Positions 43,201-53,900 of a stretch of 64,000 nucleotides of DNA are shown one piece after another. Positions within the stretch are counted from its first letter, which is position 1. Each line of letters begins with the position of its first letter. The notes below the pieces were generated by a model. It was not told the origin of the DNA. It ran no database searches and was given only the letters and a program-made list of their open reading frames with translations. Position numbers and translations under genes: made by a program. Origin of the DNA: Heliocidaris tuberculata (Eukaryota > Echinodermata > Echinoidea > Camarodonta > Echinometridae); NCBI GenBank assembly GCA_025618425.1, contig CM046836.1:10763004-10827003 (forward strand). Reading direction: 5' to 3'.

Positions 43201-43958
43201 GCGTTTTTGGCGCCCCTCAAGAGCCTCCCGGGGCACATGCCCCATCTGCCGCCCTTTACGCCATTTGTGTCTAGCAAGGGCGTATTGGTTGAGGTTGGGA
43301 ATTATGCTCAGTGAAGACTCAATCGTCACTCCCGTCTTCACTATCGTTTGTACTGTGTTGATTGCATTTCTCCTAAAAGTGGACTAAAAGTGGAGGCGGT
43401 GACTAACAATATCTCCCAAGCATCCCGTGCTTTGGAAGAGTGTTTCAACATTTCTTCTTTAATTATATTAACGTACCTGCAAATCCACATAATTAAAAAA
43501 CGTACCTGCAAATCGTCGCATTATCCTACAGTATTGTAATGAAACTCTGACGATCCTTTGAATAACGAATTTACACTATCAAAGAGGCTTATTTTGTTAA
43601 ATTGCTAAATTGCGTGAAAAAAAATATTGACATGAGTTCGAAGGGGTGCGGAAGTCAGTATACGTAGCATTATTGCTATCTGCTGTTTTATTTTTCAGAG
43701 GCGGATCCATGGGGGGGGGGGGGGGGGGGAGAGAATCGGCCGCGGTCCCCTTTGATATTTGAAAACCAACTGGCATACCTTAAGTATACAATAAAAACAA
43801 TCCCTCCTTAATCGTGTACTTGTCCGGCTCCGGCCCCGTCTTTTACAGAATCCTGGATCCGCCCGGCCTGTTTTTAATGTTTTTTATTCATTTGATTCTA
43901 AAGCTATCAAAAATAGCTCTGACTCTGAGCAATCTATTCCCCGTAAAATATCTATGAG

Positions 43959-44120
43959 CAGTGGCGGATCCAGGATTTCTTGAGGGAGGGGGCTCAATAT
44001 TGAAAACATTTTCTGACAAGCAAAAAAAAAAAAGGTCCTCAGCATTTTTGGGGCCACTTTTTTGGTCCCAGGGGAGGGGGCCCGGGCCCCCGGGCCCCCC
44101 CCCCCCTGGATCCGCCACTG
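43959..44120. mobile_element. 162-bp hAT-type MITE with perfect 8-bp target duplication
   Basis: Ends CAGTGGCGGATCCAGG and CCTGGATCCGCCACTG are inverted. TCTATGAG flanks both sides (43951-43958 and 44121-44128); an 8-bp duplication is diagnostic of hAT transposition. The interior has poly-A and G/C runs. A related but eroded GGCGGATCC copy lies at about 43698-43866. Confidence 0.85.
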
Positions 44121-44191
44121 TCTATGAGAGTTATTATTCTTTCTCTTTCTGTAAAGATTAGAAATAAAGCTCACGGTTTGAAAATTGTACT

Positions 44192-44961
44192 CATTTTTTT
44201 TTTCATTTCATACCCAAGAGATATAGTATAATTCCCGACAGATTTAGGTCAATCTTTGTTCATTCCATGATTCTTAAATTGGCATTACCGATTTACCGTA
44301 CTTTCTTATCTCCTTACTTCTACCAGAATATTCAAAACGGAGCGGAGAGAGAGACGTCAGTCAAGTTGCTTGTTTTTTCTAAATTAGTCTAAAGGGTAAG
44401 TTTCGATGTACAAATATGATTATAAATGTATTTATAACAACAATTTAGTAACTTTTCTTCATCCAAATATAAATAACGGGCTTTTATTTTCGGAATTTTC
44501 CACTAGCAAGTTAGCACCCGAGTGCTGATCGGTCAAGTGCATCGTGATCAGCCGGACCTGCTGGCATGGACGAACGACGAAATGTCGATGGATCCGGAGC
44601 TGCAGGGAGCCCTCGAAGGTATTTAGCGGAGCTGACTGATTCGGTCGACTCGATTCGCTCCGCCTTCGGGTTTCGGCTCAAACTCAGCTCAGTCGACAGA
44701 CAGACAAAAGACAAAGTCTCATATTAGCTTGAATGTCATGACTTTTAATGTATTTTTAATGTATTATCTATTCACTTTTGGGGATTTTTATCCCATGACA
44801 TCCTATCCTATAGGCTATTCCTGGTAGATCTATTTTTCACTAAAATTTTACTTTTGTCTAATTAATTAATTAAATAAATAGGGTCTAAGAAAAACTCTAA
44901 CTCACTCACACTTATGCGAGGTTATACTATATCTCTTGGGTATGAAATGAAAAAAAAAATG
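44192..44961. repeat. Perfect 40-bp inverted repeat bracketing a CpG-rich block
   Basis: 44192-44231 and the reverse complement of 44922-44961 are identical over all 40 bases (core CCCAAGAGATATAGTATAA). The 690-bp interior is CpG-rich between 44500 and 44710 and carries exon 1 of the small gene. Confidence 0.85.
44340..44565 (+). promoter_or_regulatory. Probable CpG-rich promoter / 5'UTR of the small gene
   Basis: CpG density rises sharply from about 44500. A GG|GTAAGT donor-like site at about 44395 could end a noncoding exon. No TATA box is evident. Confidence 0.35.
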
Positions 44962-46514
44962 GGTCTAACTCACACATATGCGTGTTTATTGTAGATAACA
45001 CATACTATCTAACTTAACTTAATAGTAACTAACAATTTCCTAGTTTAACGTCTTTGTGCTCATTTTAAAGCTTTGCTAAGCATCTTTTGAGTTTCCTAGT
45101 TTAACGTCTTTGTGCTCATTTTAAAGCTTTGCTTAGCATCTTTTGAGTTTTGCCTTTTGGTCTAGAGTCTACTAAGTCTAAGCTTTTTTGTTGTTGATTA
45201 GTGTAGCAATCAGTCAATTTTTACTCTTCACCAACAAATTTTTTCTTCATTTTTTTTTTAAACAGACTTTAATCATATGAAATAATACAATTGACTTCTC
45301 TATATTTTTTTTAATTTTTTTTTTATGGTAGACCTGATTATTTATTTTTTAAACTATTATATCATTTTTTAGAGACAAAATAGTATCATGCCTGGTTATC
45401 GAGTACTTTATTTATAGTCTACATCAATTTGTATCAAGTGGAATGCAAAAATTTAATCTAAGAATTTAATATAACTAGACAGTTTAAAGGGAAATCCAAC
45501 CTTAATAGCAAGTTGCTTTGAAAGAAAGAGGAAAAATCAGAGAAGCAGATTGGTGAAAGTTTAAACGAAATCGGACAAGCAATAAGAAAGTTATGAATTT
45601 TTGAAAGTTGTAATCAATATACATATGGGAATTTCAAATTGGCCGAATAGGTAATGTCACTGTGATGTAGCTGTGGACAACTCCTCCATTCGCTCCAACA
45701 CACAAAATGACTAAAATGTCACTTTTTTCAAAATGTATTACTCAGTAGGATCTTTTTCTTTCATGATGACCTATAACAATATACTATCTTCAATACATGT
45801 ATATTCTGAGTACTGCCCCGAGGGTAAAAGCGCCTTGAAGAAAACGGCAAATTAATGATATTTTTGTGTACGACAAATGGGAGAGTTGTCCACAAAAATG
45901 TCACAATCGAATCACCAAATTGCCAATTTGAGATTCGCATAGATGTAGTGATCTCATTTTTCAAACATCCATAACTTTCTTATTCCTTGTCCGATTTCTT
46001 TCAAACTTTCACCATCCTGTTTTTCTTATTTTTCTGCTTTCACACAAATCAACTCATTACCAAGGTTGGATTGCCCTTTAAAGTTCAAAGAATTCCAAAG
46101 ATTCCTGATCTTAAAATAAAAATCAATGTCTGATCACAATGCATATTTCTTTTTTATTTAAGGGATTTAAAAGAAGATTTCAAACTTTAAAAATTTGCAG
46201 ATCTATCAGTTTGAATTTACACACGATTTATCAAAAATAGCGATCTATCAGAGGTAGGAAACTAGGATAAATGCATTAATTGCTAAGAAAAATACACACT
46301 GTATACAATAAGTTGGTTTCATGCGTAAACCATGGACTGATGGAATAATCTTCATGACACCATTATACTGCCCAGTGTGCACAGTTTTTAAGTAGCTTTG
46401 TATAGGTGCTGGAAGAATGAGCCCATCAAGTACGATTATGAATCACCTGCACCAGGAAACAATCCAGCTGTCTTGAAAAGGAAGAAAAACTTGGAACTGA
46501 ATACAGAGGTGTAG
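44566..46514 (+). CDS. Candidate two-exon gene for an unrecognised protein of about 53 residues
   Basis: Exon 1 (44566-44618) starts MDERRNVDGSGAAGSPR and ends in phase 2 at AAG|GTATTT. Exon 2 (46406-46514) follows GTATAG, completes the codon and encodes CWKNEPIKYDYESPAPGNNP then AVLKRKKNLELNTEV and TAG. The phase match, CpG-rich first exon and compositional break from the surroundings support a real gene. If the first frame is read through instead, a 53-codon ORF to 44727 results (RYLAELTDSVDSIRSAFGFR). I recognise neither version. No signal peptide or membrane segment; predicted soluble and basic at the C-terminus. The 1.8-kb intron holds a tandem duplication and a MITE. Confidence 0.5.
45036..45147. 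repeat. Tandem duplication of 56 bp
   Basis: Units 45036-45091 and 45092-45147 differ by one base (GCTAAG against GCTTAG); very recent. Confidence 0.9.
45484..46081. mobile_element. TTAA-flanked MITE, family C
   Basis: TIRs AAAGGGAAATCCAACCTT and AAGGTTGGATTGCCCTTT with TTAA at both outer ends. Inside, 'gaaatcgga.aagcaataagaaagtta' is repeated in inverted form near 45570 and 45980. About 600 bp, no transposase. Confidence 0.75.
46406..46514 (+). CDS. Terminal exon of the small gene
   Basis: Thirty-five residues rich in Lys, Asn and Pro with codon use unlike the surrounding AT-rich DNA; TAG at 46512-46514. No canonical AATAAA was found in the next 300 bases. Confidence 0.5.
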
Positions 46515-47216
46515 TCCCTCCATTCAGTATCTTCCTAGGGCTAGGTATATAAGTAGACTAGAAATGAAGACTTCCAGACCCTTTTGAATACAGACTGTAC
46601 TAGTAGTCTACTATTTTGATTTCATTTATTGTCTATTCTATACATGTACGTTTAATGTGAAGTTGTGAACTGCATTGTTTAATATATTGTAATTTTGATT
46701 TTATTGATTTAAAGTAGATAATATTTTTTAAAAGTTTTTCTGGGCCGCTTGAGATTTTAGGCAGATTATATTTCATGTAGGATCTATACTGATGATCCTT
46801 GTTATCCTGAACAAAATTATATGAAACATTGTGAATAGAAAATTAGAAGAAAAAAAAGGTACAGAAACATTTGACAAAAATAATGACAGGAATTTGGAAA
46901 TGTCTTACATGTATATATAGCAGATAATATAATACTCATAAAAGTTTCAATGCCCTTAACATTGTTACACAATATATTCATAAGAATATTAACTTCAAGA
47001 TGACTGAAACAGATGCACTTCAGAAGACTCTTCAAAGGTTACAGAGAAGGAGCATTTAATTAGTAAACACAAAAGTCCAAAATACTGTGAATATACTATG
47101 AAATACAACATAAACATATTCTCAGTAAGAATAGATGAATGATTTTACTGTACCCAGGGTGGTGCTGTACCCATTATATACTGACACTGTCACACTGCAA
47201 AGTCACAAACATAAAG
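46515..47216. other. Between small gene and CEP112 hairpin
   Basis: AT-rich, expected to include the 3'UTR of the small gene. No further features seen. Confidence 0.35.
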
Positions 47217-47616
47217 GCCAGAATTCACAAAGGTGGTTTCAATTTAGACCATGGTTTATGCAGATTTTGTGGTATAGATACGCTTTATTTAGCGCGTACA
47301 CTTAAAAAGATCCAATAGTGAACGTGTCGTGCGCCGGTCGTGCATGGTTGGCAAAAGCGCTAAATTCACGCTTGTTGCCATGGTTCAGACCATGGTTTAT
47401 GTAAATTCAGACCATGGTTTATTTAAATTAATGTACATAAACCATGGTCTGAACCATGGCAACTAGCGTGAATTTAGCGCTTTTGCCAACCACGCGCGAC
47501 CGGCGCGCGTTCATTATTGGATCTTTTTAAGTGTATGCGCTAAATCAAGCGTATTTATACCACGAAATCTGCATAAACCATGGTCTGAATTGAAACCACC
47601 TTTGTGAATTCCGGCC
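47217..47616. mobile_element. 400-bp hairpin MITE upstream of CEP112
   Basis: Ends GGCCAGAATTCACAAAGGTG and CACCTTTGTGAATTCCGGCC are inverted and the match runs almost the full length of about 180 bp per arm ('aagcgctaaattcacgc' block), leaving a short centre. It contains several CCATGG palindromes, including GTTGCCATGGTTC in both arms. A fragment of the family is at 4618-4661. Confidence 0.8.
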
Positions 47617-47619
47617 ATA

Positions 47620-47722
47620 ATGTATGGAGAAAGAAGATGGGAATGGGATGGCAGATAGATGTGGAAACTCAAACTGCAGACCTCAGCATTTTTTCCAGTA
47701 TATCTGGAAATGAATTAATAAA
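47620..47722 (+). other. Possible CEP112 noncoding first exon
   Basis: A purine-rich stretch ends at AAAG|GTAATT (47722) upstream of the acceptor TTTGTAG at 47852. The boundary is a guess. Confidence 0.3.
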
Positions 47723-47852
47723 GGTAATTAATGTTAGTTTTTTCTTTTTCTTCACTCACTTGTTTTGCTGCAAGACCCCATATTAAAACATTGGATTTGG
47801 CTCGCAAGTTTTTGGCTTGATTGGTTTAATAAATTTTCTCCTTTATTTGTAG

Positions 47853-47962
47853 GTCTCCTTGATCTCCCATCATGGCAGATGAGAGTGGGGAGCTGGATGA
47901 TGAATTTGATGGATTCCTAGCTGAAATGAAGCCGTTTGTGCTGAAGTTGCCTCACAAATCTG
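47853..47962 (+). CDS. CEP112: CEP112 coding exon 1
   Basis: Nineteen bases of 5'UTR, then MADESGELDDEFDGFLAEMK and PFVLKLPHKS; donor G|GTGAGT. Confidence 0.9.
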
Positions 47963-50900
47963 GTGAGTTAATGTTCACAGTGGATTCCCTTCACAACTAC
48001 ATATTTATTTATCTTGATTAGTAACGGTTAGGACTCAGTGAAAAAATAAGCTGAGGGCGATTAGCCCCCGAAACTCGTGAAAAAGCCACCGTAAATGAAA
48101 AAAGAGCCACCGTCAAATAATATTTCTGCCCATGGGTCGTAGTGCATTAAAATCTCTGAACACAATAGGTGGACTTCGAAGTAACCCTCGCGAAAGAAAT
48201 TTTATTTTTTACACTGTTAGGACTTGATAAATATGCTTTAGATATTTCATATGGAAAAAAATCAGTCTTGTGGTTCATGAAGACTGTGGAATTAAAGGGA
48301 TCAAAAAAGGGTGATATAGAGCCTCTGGTCCTAATGTCAAATCAGTAGAAAGCCTCTAGTTCATGAATAGGAAACACAAGATGTATCTTCTGTAGTCTGT
48401 TAAATAGTTTTTTCAATAATTACATTTCTTACCGATAATTGATATTTCATAAAAGATGTACTGCTTGGGAAATTAGTTGTTTTTTTGTTTTTTTGCTGTA
48501 CATGTACATTGATACAAGTCATCTATGATTGATTAATTTATATGTTCTGTCAAGTTAGAATGTAATGTATTGTTGACATGATTTGGTCTGGTACTCAAGT
48601 TCTATCTAGCATTTATATTCTATATCTTTGATTTCAGAGAGACAACGATGTGCTCTTTGGATTAAAAAGCTGTGTGAAGCTCCAGGCCATGGGGTTGTTG
48701 GAAGGTAAAACTAAACTTTTTTTTGCTTTGTAGAATGTGAATTTATTGACCCTGCCAATAGTCTCGCTTATAAGCTAACAAGTTCTGTCCAATTTACAGT
48801 TTAAAGAGATTTGTCCAATTTACCAAGATATTGTATCTGATAAGGTTGTCCAAAAAAAAAAAAAAAATCTACTGTGAGTATGATAACTAAATTTATTTTA
48901 TAGTACAACCTAATGATATTTTGTACTAAAAAAAAACACCAGGTTAAATGGAATCCATGTCACAGAAAAGTGACTAACAGTGATTTAATGATACATGGAA
49001 GTACTTGCATTTGCACTACATTTTCTCTGCAGGAAGAATCGCAATATGTACAGCAGACTGCTTCTTCACATGCTGAAGAAATCCTTACTGGAAGGACCAT
49101 TCAGTAGTCGACCTGACCCTGGCCCTCTACCAACTCTACCTTCGTACACGGTAAGAATGATAACAAGAACAGTTTGTTTGCCTGGCAGAAAGGGGCAAAG
49201 GAATGCTCAGGCAGTGGATGTACACAAAAATCTGTGTGTTTTAAAGTTTAGACCTTTCTTCTACCATATCTATACAATGCAATTTAATTTGGACGTCATC
49301 TAAATTATGAACAGTGATATGCTATTTTCAGTGAAACCTGTATATATATATGTATATATAAAGACTGCTCAAAGGAGACAAGAAAATCGGTCTTTATGAG
49401 CAGGTGGTCTGTATGTACAGGTTCCATTAATAGACATTTCAACAGAAAACGCTTTTCAAGGGAAACAAAAATTTTCATCTTTTTAGACAGGTTGTCTTTC
49501 TATACAGGTGGTTGCTAAAGCAGGTTTCACTGTACTTGCCTATATTATTTCCTTATCCCCTCAGTACAAACTATAAAAAAAAAAAAAATGATTGGAAATT
49601 GACCAAAATTTGACTTCACACCTTCCTGCCTGACACACAATGAGTTGAATGTCGCATCAGTCATTTGCAACCCATAAAAGTGGTAGTGAACAAAAATTAG
49701 TCCAAAAAGGCATGGGGAGTCATTTTTTGTTTTGCCTAGTCAAGAATGTGCCGTCTAATGTGTCCAAACTAAAACTCCTTGATTGACCGTAGGCATACAT
49801 GCGAAATCCACGTTTTCATACAATTTCTTTCTTTTACGCCAATAGTATCGTTCAGAGTGGTAGATTGCAAATTGTATGGGGAATGTTTTCACCAGACTGG
49901 GCTGTCGAGCAAGTTTTATATCATCTGCTGAGAACCAGAAAGGTGTTAACTCTGTAAAATAATAGGACTTAATGCCCATCTGACTCTAAGCAGCAATATG
50001 ATTGTCATAAGCAGGGATTGTTCCCTTTTTCTGCACCTCCTCACTTTTTCAATCATGTTTTCTTGCTTTTCTTTTCATACTAAATGCTATAGTCCATCTA
50101 TTTTGACGAGCCTACTCAATCCAAAGCCCTGAGGAGAGAGGAAGTCGGAGGTCATTCACTCCCAGACTGGGTCAGTGGGGAGCTGTGGTCCGGTCAGGAC
50201 ACCAAGGATCTCAGGTCATCATCGGTCAGGTCAAAGGTCAGATCTACCAATGTTCTACAGGAGCGTCATCTGAATGTCGAGACAAGGTATGATCATCAGT
50301 ACGCTGAAGGCTACTTATTTTAGCAAGTAGAAGCTAGTAGCAGGACCAGATACTCAGACATGGTCAAGTCCAGGATATAAGTTATCCCTTTTGTAAATTT
50401 TTTTTTTCCCACATGTAATTGTTTCTAGTCTTATACGGTAGTTTTACTTATAAAAATGTTTCAAAGTAATTAAAACATTCATGTATTATATTCTCTCTGG
50501 GGACCTTGCTCTAACAAGCCCAGCTTCTTTAAGGTCTCTTCTTTCTTTCATGACTTGTGTAGAAGAACATTATTTTACATAAGTAACTGTTAATAGAATT
50601 TCTTTTGTTAATGACATGAGTTGTATATTGACTAAATATTGCACTTCAAATTATGTTTGTTATGTTGATAATCTGTTATTCCTGTTACTTATTTGATATC
50701 CTATGTACAAATGTTTGTGAAAGAAGGAAATAAAATGAACCAATAAACCACTAAGTTGAAAGCCCTATTAACGCTTGGATAAAAACAAATAAAATCTAGG
50801 AAATTCATGCTTTTAATGTTAATCATATTCATTAGTCCATGATACTGGAAAAAAAACACATATGGGACACATACTACCAGTACCTTGAACTGGCCTGCAT

Positions 50901-53900
50901 GTTATACTCTTACAAACAGTAAGAACAAAAGTATGGATTGTTAATGGCTGCAGCTTTTGCAACAAAAAAAATTGTGAATTTTTTGTAGTATGAAATTTTC
51001 ACGAATATGGATGAAATAGAATTTACAAAAGATTCATGCACATGAATATATCTGGGGAGCGCTTCATCAAGCGTTTTGTCAGTGAGTTTTACCGACAAAT
51101 TTGCTCTCAGCCAATCAGATGCAAGGATTTCAGTAGCTTATAACAGTTGTCGGTAGAAATCACTGACAAAACACTTGATGAAAACGCTCCTCTGGTTTTA
51201 GAGTAACTGTCACTAATAAAATTTCCCCTTTTTTGTTTCTCTTTGATTTCCCAAGGCAAAGGAAGATAGGGGATGAAGGTGAAGGTAATACACTCAAACA
51301 AGCCATCCCTCCTGCCAGCTACCAATCACATCTAGAGACAGCGAGGGTAAAGCTCTTGTTTTCCCCCTTTAATTCCCTCAAAATAGCTCAGTGGTTATAG
51401 AAATTGTCTGAAGGTACTATCTTTTGTATTTAACATTTTTGCATGGTCATGAAAACAGTTGACGTGTTAATTAATTTGGCATAGAAAATAGGAAAAATAT
51501 TCTTGGAATTTTATATTTTTTAATTAATTTGTTTTCAAAGTAGGAGGAAAAATTATTGTTCATTTTCAGTAAGAATGATAAGAAAGAAAACCCTTAAATC
51601 AGAAAGAAACTCTAAAATCATAGATATCATGATGATATGTAACTGGAGGAGTAATTCTAAAGGAATTCCATACCACTGTTAAATTGAATCCAAGCGCATG
51701 CCATTAGGTAAGTTATTAATCCTTGATTACCTAGCCCTTTGAATATTAATTAAAGCAATAGGTCTTCCAGTCAATTTATATTTGCTTTCTGTAGAGTGTT
51801 CCAGGAAAGTTGAACACGAAACACAAATTTATAACATTTATTTGTACAAACAAAATAATTTTCAGGCTGAAATCCGGAACAGGCACAAAGTGTCCTTCAC
51901 CTATTCATCAGATGAAGAAGAGGATCCCAATCCAAGAAGGAAAGAGGCAAAGTCATCCTCCAATAACAGGGTAAGATACATTGAATTTAAAAATATTGAT
52001 GTAATTATATATAGCTGCAGGGAAATGCTCTTCTCTTTATTTCCTGAGAAGCTAATGTTCCCTGTATGTATATTATTGTTCCAAGGAAGGTATTCGTTTT
52101 GTGTCATTGATATTTTGATTTTGTCAGTGATATTCAGTGATATTTGTGTTAAGGAATTTGTTTTACAATTTTACTCCTTTTCATTTTATGTAGTTCAGAA
52201 CAAACTTTCAGACATTTGATAGGATTAATATATGCGTCTTCTCTTTTTCATGTGATGTACATGTAGATTAATGAAGTCATGAATTTGTTACTCACATTCA
52301 TTACATAATAAATCCTGTTTTGATGATAAATACAATTTTTAAAACAATTAAGCATATTACAATAATTACCTGTATTCAGTTCTTCCTCTCTTCTGGATTT
52401 TCTACTTTGAACATTTTTTTTTCTTCCTTTGTCATTCCAGGTGCCTACCAGTAATCAAGCATCTACTGGGTTTGATTGGGCGAGATTTGAACTCAGCCCT
52501 GTTGCCACGAGAACCCAGGTCACAACCACTGGAACCATAGTCACGAGCAGACCCACCGTAGCATCATCGATGATGTTTGATGATGTTACCATGGAGACCA
52601 GACAGGAGAAGCAGCATCTGGAGATGAGGACGAAGCTGTTGGAAGCAAAGTTTCACGAGGAGAAACTTCTCATCCAGCAGAGGCATGATGAAGCAATTCA
52701 GAAGGTATCGTTTTATCTGAAGATTTAAATGACTACTGTTTACCTCATCCATCCTCTGATAGCTCTTTTTACCACCACGTGTATGTATAATGTTGATCTG
52801 ACTTTTTTTTCTGGCAACAATTGCTTCGGACATTATTTCATTAAAGAAATAGGGTTTAAGGGATAGGATAGCAAGTAGGTCTTGGATTAGGTTTAGGGAT
52901 CAGGGTCCCGTTTCATAAAACTTGTTTTCAATGACAAGTTATGATAGATGTTATAAACTACTGAAATCCCTGCATTTGATTGGATAAGAGCAAATTTGTC
53001 ATAGAAATGTCGCAGTTTTATGAAACGGGGCCCAGATTGAGGTTATGTAAGTATAGTGTTTGGTACAGGGTTAGGACTTTGGCTAGTATAGGATATTCAC
53101 TGTGGAGCAATTGTCACAGGAGCATGTGTTGTACAACCTTATAACATAGCAATGATATCCTCTTTCACTCTGTCTGCAACTTACTCAGTGCTCGTTTTGA
53201 TCATACTGATTACACTGGTTATGATATAGTGAAGACTTGAGGCTCACAGATAAAAAAACAAGGAGGAATATTTTTCTTTTAGTTTTAGGTCGCCAGGTTT
53301 GAGACTGAGACATTGAGAACCAGAGACCGAGACTGGTCTCGGCTTCATCACTGGTACTTAATTGAAATTTCTGTAATCACACTAGATCATAAATGGTACA
53401 TGCATAGTAGCTATATGATTGTTTCACCAATCTTTAAACTTCAATGAATAATGAATATATTATCAATACATTCAGCCAAATTAAATTCAAACTTTTTCAA
53501 ATTCCATGCATAAAAAAGCAATAATGGACATAATGGACATATATGTCCTACATCTTATCATAATCTGAGGAATAGCGTGAACTAGACTTTTTTCGATATT
53601 TTATTGTGTTCCTCATTCTGTTTGCATTTCCTCAGATTATGATAGGATGTAGGTAATATTATAGCAAGTGAATAATAACAGTAAGAAAGCAACAGAGAGC
53701 ATGTCAACCAAACTGTCATTTGTCGTTTCAAATCTTTTTACTTTTCAGATCCTGGATCGAAAGAATACAGAGATGGATGAGATGAAGACACATTACAGAA
53801 ATAAAGTGGCAGACTTGGAGGAGACTAATCGCAAATTAGATAAGAAATGTAAGTGATTCCTTGTGTCTTCAGATGTACATCAACATGTATGTAGTATTGG

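Larger units (their letters stand above)
37429..44565. other. Intergenic / 5' region between FBF1 and the small gene
   Basis: Apart from the MITEs, fold-back element and tandem repeats listed separately, it contains poly-G/poly-C tracts (39256-39270, 40927-40940, 41400, 41480, 42040, 43711). Candidate noncoding FBF1 first-exon donors on the minus strand are GTAAGT motifs near 39219 and 40865; neither can be proven without transcripts. Confidence 0.35.

Noticed and set aside
43884..44174. Gly/Pro-rich ORFs around 44 kb
   Set aside because: They run through the poly-G/poly-C interior of the hAT MITE.
44511..44714. Antisense 67-codon ORF in the CpG-rich block
   Set aside because: Equally open, but no downstream exon in phase was found on the minus strand; the plus-strand reading has a matching second exon.
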